51,363 bases of DNA, taken from the NCBI GenBank assembly GCA_943358395.1, contig CALRGY010000004.1, positions 1-51,363 of the forward strand. Reading direction: 5' to 3'. Source of the stretch: Candidatus Uhrbacteria bacterium (lineage in GTDB: Bacteria > Patescibacteriota > Patescibacteriia > UBA9934). Positions 16,692 through 24,292 of this stretch are shown one piece after another (within the stretch, counting starts at the first letter, position 1; each line of letters opens with the position of its first letter). The translations under genes were made by a program, and so were the position numbers. The notes below the pieces were generated by a model, which did not search any database, was not told the DNA's origin, and was given only the letters and a program-made list of their open reading frames with translations.

Positions 16692-17681
16692 ATGGCATTA
16701 TTCGGAAAAACACGGGCACCAGAATTTCCTCCGCAGAGCGTGTGGTTGAATTCGGATGCGCTGACGATGAAATCGCTACGAGGAAAAGTGGTGCTCATCG
16801 ATTTCTGGACGTATTCCTGTATAAATTGCGCGCGCACGCTGCCTCATGTGAAGCGGTGGCATGAGCGATATGCAAGGCACGGTCTCGTCATCATCGGCGT
16901 TCACGCGCCGGAATTCGATTTTGAAAAAGAGGAGGGCAATGTTCGGCGAGCGATCAGTGATCTTGGCGTTACGTATCCCGTGGTGCTCGATGCCAATTTT
17001 TCCATCTGGAACGCATACGCGAACCATGTGTGGCCCCACGCATTTCTCATCAATTCCCACGGAGTTATTGTGCATGATCATGCGGGTGAGGGTGGCGTTG
17101 CGGAAACAGAAATGGCGATACAAAGCGCGTTGCGTTCTGCGGGAGCAACGGATTTGCCTGCGATTCCACCAGACGGCACAGAGGGTGAGGGCGTGTGTTA
17201 CCGCACAACGCCGGAGCTATACTTGGGGTATGTTCGTGGATCCATTGGCAATGCTCACGATACACTGCCGAATGCTGAAGAGGTGTTTAATGACGTTCCC
17301 GATCACACTGACGACATTTCGTATCTTCATGGGCACTGGAAAGTAACATCGGAATATGTCGAACATACACGAGCGCTTGCTGTAGCAACGGAGTATGTGC
17401 GACTCATCTACTCCGCATTCGATGTGCATCTCGTCATGGGGAGCGCCGATGACCAGGATGCGGTGATCGACGTTACGCTCGACGGGAAGCCCATTCCTGC
17501 AGCAATGGCAGGCGCCGACGTCGTCATCGACCCCGATGGGAAAACCCATGTTCACGTTCGGCATCACCGCATGTACACCCTTATTCGCGCCGATCATTAT
17601 CACCGCGGCACATTGAAAATCGGAGTAAAAGCTGCTGGTCTTCAGATGTTTGCATTTACGTTTGGCGGATGTCGATCATGA
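16692..17681 (+). CDS. Thioredoxin-like (TlpA/DipZ-type) protein without signal peptide
   Basis: This 329-residue protein has an N-terminal TlpA-like thioredoxin fold with the redox motif WTYSCINCART (Cys43 and Cys46), then a C-terminal beta-rich domain (from about residue 180: TPELYLGYVRG) of the kind found at the end of DipZ proteins. The N-terminal transporter domain of DipZ is missing. No signal peptide or anchor is evident, so it may act in the cytosol or be exported without one. It follows the VIT1-like gene by 21 nt. A long palindrome (copy 2) starts 4 nt after its stop. Confidence 0.85.
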   Translation: MALFGKTRAPEFPPQSVWLNSDALTMKSLRGKVVLIDFWTYSCINCARTLPHVKRWHERYARHGLVIIGVHAPEFDFEKEEGNVRRAISDLGVTYPVVLDANFSIWNAYANHVWPHAFLINSHGVIVHDHAGEGGVAETEMAIQSALRSAGATDLPAIPPDGTEGEGVCYRTTPELYLGYVRGSIGNAHDTLPNAEEVFNDVPDHTDDISYLHGHWKVTSEYVEHTRALAVATEYVRLIYSAFDVHLVMGSADDQDAVIDVTLDGKPIPAAMAGADVVIDPDGKTHVHVRHHRMYTLIRADHYHRGTLKIGVKAAGLQMFAFTFGGCRS

Positions 17682-17685
17682 TGGA

Positions 17686-17812
17686 TTGGGACTTTCTCAT
17701 TTGTGGCGAGTTTCGACGAAGATCGAGGAAATCTTCCGAGGCGTACTTCATGGTACGATGAGGAAGTTTCCGATGATCTGAATCGAAAATCGACCAAAGG
17801 AGGAAGTCCCAA
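17686..17812. repeat. Long imperfect palindrome, copy 2 of 3, carrying the nifS ribosome site
   Basis: About 127 nt fold into one hairpin: arms TTGGGACTTTCTCATTTG and CCAAAGGAGGAAGTCCCAA, centre CGTACTTCATGGTACG. It shares the plan and the GTACTTCAYGGTAC centre with copies 1 and 3 but is more diverged. Its 3' arm holds GGAGG (17799-17803), 11 nt before the nifS ATG at 17815, so folding would hide the ribosome site. Confidence 0.75.
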
Positions 17813-17814
17813 GT

Positions 17815-18957
17815 ATGAATCATCGAATCTATCTCGATCACGCTGCGGCAACGCCCCTTTCATCGGCGGCATGGATGGCGATGGAGCCGGTGTTGATGCA
17901 TGAATGGGGGAACCCCTCGAGCATTCATCGGGAAGGCGTGCGCGCCGCCGATATTTTGCGGAGAGCACATGAATCTCTTGCGATGTGTATCGGCGCACAT
18001 GCCGATGAAATCATCGTCACCTCCGGCGCGACGGAATCGATGAATCTTGCGGTGATGGGGGTGATGAAAGCGGCAGCGCATCATGGAGGTCACGTCGTCA
18101 CGCTTGCCACCGAGCACGCGGCAATGCTTGGCGCACTGCGATCAGCAAATGCAGACACGACGATTCTTCCCGTTGATGAACGTGGTCACGTCTTCACCGA
18201 ATCGATTCTCGATGCACTCCGCGAAGATACCGTGCTGGTTTCCGTGATGACGGCAAATAATGAAATCGGCGTTATTCATGACATTCATGCCATCGGAAAG
18301 GCGATCGATACGTGGCGCAAGAAGCGAGGCTCGGTATATCCACTCTTTCACACCGATGCCAGTCAGGCGTCTAATTACCTTCACATCGATGTCGTGCCGC
18401 TGCACGTCGATCTTCTTACGCTTTCGAGTGCAAAGGTGTATGGGCCCAAAGGGGTGGGCGCGCTGTATCTTCGACGAAATGCGCCGTGGCAATCGGTGTT
18501 TGGCGGGGGAAAGCAAGAGGGCGGTCGCCGGCCAGGCACGGAAAATATTGCTGGCACCGTGGGGTTTGCTGCGGCACTTGCGGAGTCGGTAGCAATGCGC
18601 GAACGAGAATCTGCTCGCCTCCTTATTCTTCGAGAGCGACTCATCGATGGACTCGTAGCGATCGATGGCACAAGGCTCAACGGCGACCGCATTCGTCGTC
18701 TTCCCAATAACGTCAACGCTGCGTTTCCTGATATCGATGCCGAAGAATTGGTGCTTCGTCTCGACGCTATCGGAATCGCGGCATCAACAGGATCGGCGTG
18801 TAAAGGTGGTGCAGAGCCGAGCCATGTGCTGAAGGCGCTGGGACTCGATGCGCAACGCATCAACAGCAGCGCGCGCTTCACCCTCGGCCGATCCACTACA
18901 GAATCCGACATCGATCACGTCATTGCTGCCGTCCGCACCTGCATTCTGGGGAGATGA
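17815..18957 (+). CDS. Cysteine desulfurase (NifS/IscS family)
   Basis: This 380-residue PLP-dependent enzyme supplies sulfur from cysteine for Fe-S clusters or tRNA thiolation. It starts YLDHAAATPLS and has the SGATESMN, NNEIG and HTDASQA motifs. The PLP lysine is Lys207 in LSSAKVYGPKG; the His usually before it is Ala. The catalytic loop Cys329 is in STGSACKGG, and PGTEN is present. No iscU or Fe-S scaffold gene lies beside it. Its stop TGA (18955-18957) shares two bases with the left end of an IS30 element, so the C-terminus may have been altered by the insertion. Confidence 0.92.
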   Translation: MNHRIYLDHAAATPLSSAAWMAMEPVLMHEWGNPSSIHREGVRAADILRRAHESLAMCIGAHADEIIVTSGATESMNLAVMGVMKAAAHHGGHVVTLATEHAAMLGALRSANADTTILPVDERGHVFTESILDALREDTVLVSVMTANNEIGVIHDIHAIGKAIDTWRKKRGSVYPLFHTDASQASNYLHIDVVPLHVDLLTLSSAKVYGPKGVGALYLRRNAPWQSVFGGGKQEGGRRPGTENIAGTVGFAAALAESVAMRERESARLLILRERLIDGLVAIDGTRLNGDRIRRLPNNVNAAFPDIDAEELVLRLDAIGIAASTGSACKGGAEPSHVLKALGLDAQRINSSARFTLGRSTTESDIDHVIAAVRTCILGR

Positions 18958-20046
18958 GTTCAACTTCTCAATGCATCACTTTTCCTCCGTTTCAGGCAGG
19001 CAGCGAGCTTCTCATTGGGAGTTAAGAAATTAAGCTTTTTGCGGGGTCTGTTGTTGAGTTTGTTTTCAACCCAAGCAACATGTTCTGGGGTAATCATACT
19101 CATATCCGTGTTCCTCGGGAAATACTCCCGGATGAGTCCATTGAGGTTTTCGACGCCGCCCTTCTGCCATGAGGAATACGTGTCGCAGAAGTAGCTTTTG
19201 ACACCATAGTGTTTTCTGGTGTTTTCATGAAGCACGTTCTCGGTTCCATTATCTCGTGTGGTGGTCTTCCAGATGCTTTTTGGATCTTTTTCTATCTTTG
19301 CTCGGAGCGCCCACTCATGGCTTACGGCTTCTTTGTTCGGCACCTTCGTAATCCGTGCGAGCATAATCTTTCGCTCGTACTGCACTGCGAGACATGGAGA
19401 TTGCCCTGAGAACACCATTGAGTCATCTTCCCAGTGGCCGACCTCGCGTCTTTGGGTGATCTTCTTTGGTCTTTGGTGGACACTTACACGGTTTTCTATC
19501 CGTGTTTGCTGTGGTTTTACGCCACGGCCACGTTTTCTCCTTCGTGTTTGTTTTCTCCGGAGATACGGAATGAGTACTTGGTATTTTCCTTCACCGTTGT
19601 AGATCCAGTCGTAGATCGTTTCGTGACTGACGGAATGTCCACGAAGCCCTCTTGGTGGTCGAATCTTCAGTCGACCGACCACTTCTTCCGGAGACAATCC
19701 TTCGCGAATCCATGCCACAACAAACGCACGAAGTGCGTGATCCCTATCGAGTGTCCGAGGCTTCATGTGCTTCGCACGTTTCTCGGTGAGCTTCTTTGCA
19801 ACAGCGACCATATATCCTCGTTGGGTCATATTCCGCTCAATCTCTCGAGAGACGACGCTTTGGCTCCGACCAATGCTCGTTGCGATAGCGCGGTGACTCT
19901 TTTTATCCAAGATTCCCCGAGCGATAATTTGTCGGTCAATATCCGTTAGCAGTCGTCCACGAGGCATATCCATAGAGTGTCCCAGGAAACGGCCTCACCG
20001 ACCAAGGCAACTGAGGGATGGGAGTGATGCTATGGAACTTGAACTC
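18956..20046 (-). mobile_element. IS30-family insertion sequence (about 1.09 kb)
   Basis: Terminal inverted repeats of about 25 bp bound the element: GAGTTCAACTTCTCAATGCA on the left and, inverted, GAGTTCAAGTTCCATAGCAT on the right, both continuing CATCACT. The only gene inside is the transposase. Length fits IS30 elements. I cannot see a convincing target duplication: GGGGAGAT on the left and GGGGGAT on the right are similar but not identical. Confidence 0.85.
18960..19973 (-). CDS. IS30-family transposase
   Basis: This 337-residue DDE transposase has an N-terminal HTH (LLTDIDRQIIARGILDKKSH, RAIATSIGRSQSVVSREIERN), then the catalytic core with VGHWEDDSMV, a TTRDNGTEN aspartate and the GGVENLNGLIREYFP glutamate block typical of IS30. 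The frame is intact, and the terminal repeats flank it, so the element may be active. Within the element it reads opposite to nifS. It ends 4 nt inside the left end. Confidence 0.95.
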   Translation of the reverse strand: MDMPRGRLLTDIDRQIIARGILDKKSHRAIATSIGRSQSVVSREIERNMTQRGYMVAVAKKLTEKRAKHMKPRTLDRDHALRAFVVAWIREGLSPEEVVGRLKIRPPRGLRGHSVSHETIYDWIYNGEGKYQVLIPYLRRKQTRRRKRGRGVKPQQTRIENRVSVHQRPKKITQRREVGHWEDDSMVFSGQSPCLAVQYERKIMLARITKVPNKEAVSHEWALRAKIEKDPKSIWKTTTRDNGTENVLHENTRKHYGVKSYFCDTYSSWQKGGVENLNGLIREYFPRNTDMSMITPEHVAWVENKLNNRPRKKLNFLTPNEKLAACLKRRKSDALRS

Positions 20047-20102
20047 GGGGGATGAATCGCCATGGTCAATAAGTGGTATTTTTGATATTATAGTATCAAT
20101 GG

Positions 20103-20226
20103 TAGAACTTTCTCACTTGAGGCTATTTTCGGTGCGCAAGGAGGAAGGTTCGCGAGACGTACTTCACGGTACGTTGAGCGAATTTCCGACGCAGCAAGCC
20201 GAAAAGAGACCAAATGAGAAAGTTCT
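20103..20226. repeat. Long imperfect palindrome, copy 3 of 3
   Basis: 124 nt fold into one hairpin: arms TAGAACTTTCTCACTTG and CAAATGAGAAAGTTCTA (one mismatch), centre CGTACTTCACGGTACG. Its core is nearly identical to the reverse complement of copy 1. It starts 57 bp beyond the right end of the IS30 element. A TATAGT box lies just before it, and the coiled-coil gene starts 32 nt after it. Confidence 0.8.
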
Positions 20227-20257
20227 AAACGTTTTCAATCATCAATCGCGCAATATT

Positions 20258-20512
20258 ATGCTCGATAAGAACGATATTCAGATTATTCGTGACCTTTTTC
20301 AGGAAAACAACGCTATTCTCAAGCGGGAAATTCGCGACGAGATGCATTCGTGCATTGCCGCATCAGAGGTGCGTACAATGGAAAAAATGGAGAAGATGAA
20401 GGAAGAAATTATCGACGGCATCACTGATGTTCTCGATGATTCCATTCTACCTCGACTCGAGGAACATGAGAACGACATTCGGCTTATTAAGCGCCGGCTG
20501 CAACTCGCATAA
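20258..20512 (+). CDS. Small coiled-coil protein
   Basis: This 84-residue, strongly charged, almost entirely helical protein begins MLDKNDIQIIRDLFQENNA and continues as a heptad-rich coiled coil (EVRTMEKMEKMKEEIIDGI). Proteins of this type are frequent in CPR genomes; none has a firm function that I can name. The start at 20258 is chosen because the upstream extension in the ORF track would translate the palindromic repeat. It is followed 23 nt later by the ferredoxin gene. Confidence 0.6.
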   Translation: MLDKNDIQIIRDLFQENNAILKREIRDEMHSCIAASEVRTMEKMEKMKEEIIDGITDVLDDSILPRLEEHENDIRLIKRRLQLA

Positions 20513-20535
20513 CCTTGTTTTTGCTACCTCGTTGT

Positions 20536-20805
20536 ATGAAAATTCGAATTATCGTTGATCCAGATTTGTGTATCGGTGCCGCAAGCTGTGTAACAATTGC
20601 GCCGGACACGTTTATTATGAATATGGAGAATAAGGCAGAAGTGATTGATCACGGCATTATGCCGGATGCGCCAATGTATGAACGGGTCATCGACGTTACG
20701 GAAGATGAAAGGCAAAACATCATTCTTGGCGCACAGTCATGCCCAACGTTAGCGATTACGATTTTCGATGAGGACACCGGATTACAGATCTATCCCACCG
20801 CATAA
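20536..20805 (+). CDS. Single-cluster ferredoxin of the [3Fe-4S] type
   Basis: This 89-residue protein has the ferredoxin pattern DPDLCIGAASC and a later SCP (Cys12, Cys18, Cys69). The middle ligand position is Ala15 instead of Cys (C-x2-A-x2-C), the pattern seen in [3Fe-4S] ferredoxins that feed cytochromes P450 or similar enzymes. The start at 20536 gives MKIRIIVDPD. It is immediately followed (1 nt) by an FAD-dependent reductase, which suggests an electron-transfer pair. Confidence 0.85.
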   Translation: MKIRIIVDPDLCIGAASCVTIAPDTFIMNMENKAEVIDHGIMPDAPMYERVIDVTEDERQNIILGAQSCPTLAITIFDEDTGLQIYPTA

Positions 20806-20806
20806 T

Positions 20807-21985
20807 ATGGAACACGTGATCATTCTTGGCGGAGGCATTGCCGGAACCACTGCAGCCGAGGACATTCGTAAGGGGAATGCGAGTGTTGAAATTACGATCA
20901 TTGAGCAAGAGCATCATCCGTTGTACTCGCGAGTATTGTTGCCGCATTACGTCAAAGGAAAGATTCCGCGTGAAAAAGTCTTCATGAAAACGTGGGAATG
21001 GTACGCGGCACAACGTATCGAAATTATGGCGGGGGTTCGAGTGGACGCGATTGATATTCAAAATCGATTTGTCACGACGAGCGAAGGCAGAGAATTACCA
21101 TTCGATGTGCTCATTCTCGCCGGTGGCGGGGAATTAAATGTGATCGGCGGCGAACCACGTGGCACATCGTATTTACGGGGGATCGATGATGCCGATGAAT
21201 TGATCGGATTGCTGAAAGAAACGGGCATGCGCCATGCAGATGATCGACGTGGCGTGGTGTATGGCGGTGGATTCATCGCCTTGGAATACATGAATATTTT
21301 TCATCATTTTGGAGTGTCGTGCGACGTTGTGATGCGTGGATCTGGGTTTTGGTCATCGGTGCTTTCAGCACATTCGCAGAGTGTTCTCGCAAGGAAAGCG
21401 GTCGACGGCGGGATTGTATTGCACACGAACGAGCCAGAACCAACTATTCTTGGTGATCGCGAGGTGACTGGTGTACGCCTTGCGTCTGGCGCCGAGATTC
21501 CGTGTTCGATTCTCGGTATTGGTATCGGCATGCACCCTGATCGTTCTTTTTATCGCGATTGCGATATTGAAATCAATCACGGCATTGTTGCGAACGAATA
21601 TCTCGAAACACCCCATCCCTCCGTGTATGCCATTGGCGACGGAGCCGAATTTCTTGACGGAAATGTTGGCAGACGTGTGGTGTATGGCAATTGGATGAAT
21701 GCTCAAAGCCAAGGGCGCGCAGTGGCAAAAACAATTCTCGGCGATCGTCAGCCGTTTGCACTTGTATCAAGCTACGCTACCCAACTTTTGGGTATGCACA
21801 TTGTATTTATCGGCGATGTTGATCGCGTAGCGGCACACGAAATCAAACAAGGCACTGCCACAGAAACGGCATCGGTGGAGGAGTTCTATCGGAACGGCAC
21901 CATTGTGGGAGCAATTCTTATCGGTGACATCTCGTCTCGTGCTACTATAACGGCAAGGATTGCATCGAATAGCAAGACCGTATGA
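20807..21985 (+). CDS. FAD-dependent pyridine nucleotide-disulfide-type oxidoreductase (probable ferredoxin reductase)
   Basis: This 392-residue flavoprotein starts with the FAD dinucleotide-binding motif VIILGGGIAGTTAAEDI. It has an NAD(P)-binding GVVYGGGFIALEY in the middle and the second FAD motif VYAIGDGAEF toward the end. Its position 1 nt after the ferredoxin gene suggests it reduces that ferredoxin; nitrite-reductase-like and rubredoxin-reductase-like roles cannot be excluded. The ATG at 20807 gives the normal family start. Its end overlaps the next gene by 4 nt (ATGA). Confidence 0.88.
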   Translation: MEHVIILGGGIAGTTAAEDIRKGNASVEITIIEQEHHPLYSRVLLPHYVKGKIPREKVFMKTWEWYAAQRIEIMAGVRVDAIDIQNRFVTTSEGRELPFDVLILAGGGELNVIGGEPRGTSYLRGIDDADELIGLLKETGMRHADDRRGVVYGGGFIALEYMNIFHHFGVSCDVVMRGSGFWSSVLSAHSQSVLARKAVDGGIVLHTNEPEPTILGDREVTGVRLASGAEIPCSILGIGIGMHPDRSFYRDCDIEINHGIVANEYLETPHPSVYAIGDGAEFLDGNVGRRVVYGNWMNAQSQGRAVAKTILGDRQPFALVSSYATQLLGMHIVFIGDVDRVAAHEIKQGTATETASVEEFYRNGTIVGAILIGDISSRATITARIASNSKTV

Positions 21986-23046
21986 ATCTCGACAGCCATA
22001 AAACGTATGCGGCTCTTGATGGATCAGATATTCGTTTTGGCATTGAGCATTTGCCCGAGCAAATCCGGATTGCGTGGGAAGAAACGCGTGAACTTGAGAT
22101 TCCAGAAGCATTTCGGAAGGCGTCTTCGGTGGTGATTGTGGGCATGGGCGGTTCCGCCTTGGGGCCGCATATGCTGGTTACTACGTTTTTCGATAGGATC
22201 ACCGTTCCTGTAACGTTAGTAAACGGCTATGCGTTGCCTGGGTTCGTCGATAAAAAAACACTCGTTATTCTTTCGAGTTTCTCCGGAACTACCGAGGAAG
22301 TGCTTGCTGCGGGTGACGATGCAATGAAGCGCGGTGCGATGATTTTTGCGATTGATGCTGGTGGCGACTTGGCAAAGCGAGCAAAGAAACATCGTTGGCC
22401 CATGTATCAATTCGATCCGGGTGATTTAGCAAAGCAACCACGGCTTGGAACGGGCTTTTCGTTGGCGGGCATGCTCGGGTTCTTTGAACGAGCAAAGTTT
22501 TTGAAGATTACTGGTGCAGAACTCGACCGCATGCGCATTGCCATGGGGGAGGTGATCGATTCCTGTGCCGTGGATGTTCCCACAAAGGAAAATCCCGCAA
22601 AGCTTGTAGCGAAGTCATTAGCAGAAAGCGCGGTACTCATCATCGCCGCAGAGCATCTCGTTGGCACCGCTCATGTTCTTGCAAACTCCATCAATGAAAC
22701 CGCGAAGCAATTTGCAACATTCTGCGCATTGCCCGAGCTCGACCACCATCTTCTTGAAGGGCTCACGTATCCAAAGACGTTTGCCCGAAAAACCGTCGCA
22801 CTCATCATGCAATCCGATCTGTACAACGCACGCACGCAAAAGCGCGTTGCCGTTACCGCGAAAATGCTCGAAGAACAGGGTTTAGCCGTGGTGGATTACG
22901 TCACAAGCGGCAGCGAACGCCTTGAAGAAGTAGGCGAAGTCCTCCAATTCGGCAGTTTCGTTAGCTATTACTTAGCCATGAAAAACGGCGTAAAGCCAGA
23001 CGAGATTCCGTTTGTCGAGGCGTTTAAGAAGGCGATGGGGAAATAA
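21982..23046 (+). CDS. Bifunctional phosphoglucose/phosphomannose isomerase (SIS domains)
   Basis: This 354-residue protein matches the PGI/PMI family of archaea and CPR bacteria: the SIS motif VVIVGMGGSALGPHM, the phosphate loop LSSFSGTTEEVL and a C-terminal SIS half with KTVALIM and IPFVEAFKKAMG. It interconverts glucose-6-P, fructose-6-P and mannose-6-P. It is joined to the flavoprotein gene by a 4-nt overlap; this is translational coupling but not an obvious pathway link. Confidence 0.88.
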   Translation: MNLDSHKTYAALDGSDIRFGIEHLPEQIRIAWEETRELEIPEAFRKASSVVIVGMGGSALGPHMLVTTFFDRITVPVTLVNGYALPGFVDKKTLVILSSFSGTTEEVLAAGDDAMKRGAMIFAIDAGGDLAKRAKKHRWPMYQFDPGDLAKQPRLGTGFSLAGMLGFFERAKFLKITGAELDRMRIAMGEVIDSCAVDVPTKENPAKLVAKSLAESAVLIIAAEHLVGTAHVLANSINETAKQFATFCALPELDHHLLEGLTYPKTFARKTVALIMQSDLYNARTQKRVAVTAKMLEEQGLAVVDYVTSGSERLEEVGEVLQFGSFVSYYLAMKNGVKPDEIPFVEAFKKAMGK

Positions 23047-23049
23047 TGT

Positions 23050-24252
23050 ATGCCGATGCCGAAGATGTTTGAGAGAGAGGTTCCACCAGTCACCATCGAA
23101 TCCGTTCCCGATCGTGAGAAGCCTGGTGCTCGACAAGAGCGAAGAAAAGAGATCGTGCACGAGAAAATAGTTCAATACGCAGATGCTGTGGTTGAATGCA
23201 TGCGTTGGATTGATTCAGTCACCATAGATACGCCCCGTGAAGAAGTCTTCCGACGTTTGGACGAAATGGTGAAGGGAGTCCCAGATTCCGACAGGAATAC
23301 GATGGGATATGTTCAACGATGGAAGGACGGTAGGCGTGCGGCGTGGGAAAAAGCGCACGCGTATCATGGAGACACAGAGGGTGTGACTCAGTATTTTAAT
23401 AGCGTGTGTTCAGAAATTCCTACGGCACCATTGCGAAAGGATGAGATTGTGAGCATACGTTTTGAGCCGTTCTGTGTAGAGATTGCGCTCACGAATACGG
23501 CATTTAATGCGAGGCAGGCTTTCAGTGGGGACGGAAAGGGTGATATTCGTGGCTGTTCTTTTGGGAGCCTTGGGCTAACGTTTGTTATTGAGGATTGGAG
23601 AGGGATCACGAAATCGAGAAGGATAAATGACCACGAAATCGGTCATCAATTACTTGGTGGCGCACCAATCCATCCATGGGTGAAGCCCGGAGCGAGGTTG
23701 GTAGAAATGATGGGTTGGATTTTTGCCGCACGGGGAGGAGATTCTGGAAGAAAATTAAGCCACGATGAAAAGCTTTCGCTGAAGGCGTGCATGAGATATG
23801 CATTAGAGGGACTGCACGAAGAATTTCTTGCTGAATTTTACGCTATTCTTCAGTCGCCGTATCCGTTGCACGTTAGCCCTCGGTATTGGTCGACTGCGGA
23901 AATGCATGCATTCCATTTTGAAGGGATAGCACGGGAAGGGCGGGGAACACTTTCATTGATTGATGAAGACTACGCAGAGCTCATGTTTCGTGCAGGGCAG
24001 CGGGTACAGAGGCAATTTCAGCGGGCAAAGGCGAGTATGATCGAGGCGTTTGTGGCAGCGCAGAATATGCCATATTCGGACGCACGGCGTTTCGTCGTGG
24101 CAACGGCAGTCGTCATGCCAATCCGTTCCTATCATCACATCTGGGATATTTTAACCGCAAAGTACGGCGTCGACGTCGTTGAAAGCGCCAAGGCCCAGCT
24201 CCTCACCGACGGATTGCCGGAGTTTCCGAGCGAATCCTTGAAAAAGCCGTAG
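23050..24252 (+). CDS. Unrecognised protein with HExxH motif (putative zinc metallopeptidase)
   Basis: This 400-residue soluble protein has no signal peptide and an intact HEIGH motif at residues 195-199 (NDHEIGHQLLGG), with glutamates 60-70 residues later (HEEFLAEFYAIL, residues 256-266) that could be the third zinc ligand, as in gluzincins. I do not recognise the family. It starts 3 nt after the isomerase stop, so it is likely cotranscribed. The gene convergent to it also encodes an HExxH protein. Peptidase activity is inferred from the motif alone. Confidence 0.6.
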   Translation: MPMPKMFEREVPPVTIESVPDREKPGARQERRKEIVHEKIVQYADAVVECMRWIDSVTIDTPREEVFRRLDEMVKGVPDSDRNTMGYVQRWKDGRRAAWEKAHAYHGDTEGVTQYFNSVCSEIPTAPLRKDEIVSIRFEPFCVEIALTNTAFNARQAFSGDGKGDIRGCSFGSLGLTFVIEDWRGITKSRRINDHEIGHQLLGGAPIHPWVKPGARLVEMMGWIFAARGGDSGRKLSHDEKLSLKACMRYALEGLHEEFLAEFYAILQSPYPLHVSPRYWSTAEMHAFHFEGIAREGRGTLSLIDEDYAELMFRAGQRVQRQFQRAKASMIEAFVAAQNMPYSDARRFVVATAVVMPIRSYHHIWDILTAKYGVDVVESAKAQLLTDGLPEFPSESLKKP

Positions 24253-24254
24253 AA

Positions 24255-24292
24255 CAAAAACATCTCCCTGGAATTAGGGAGATGTTTTTTGT
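24255..24292. terminator. Bidirectional terminator between two convergent HExxH genes
   Basis: AACATCTCCCT and AGGGAGATGTT pair around GGAATT, followed by TTTTTG. The minus-strand gene ends inside this hairpin (stop at 24274-24276). Confidence 0.8.

Noticed and set aside
19258-19949. Plus-strand ORFs inside the IS30 element
   Set aside because: They are antisense to the intact transposase and show no recognisable motif.
18940-20060. Target-site duplication of the IS30 element
   Set aside because: GGGGAGAT and GGGGGAT at the two ends are similar but not identical, and the exact ends are uncertain, so no duplication is claimed.
20018-20257. N-terminal extension of the coiled-coil ORF
   Set aside because: These codons lie in the IS end and the palindromic repeat; the ATG at 20258 gives the normal protein.
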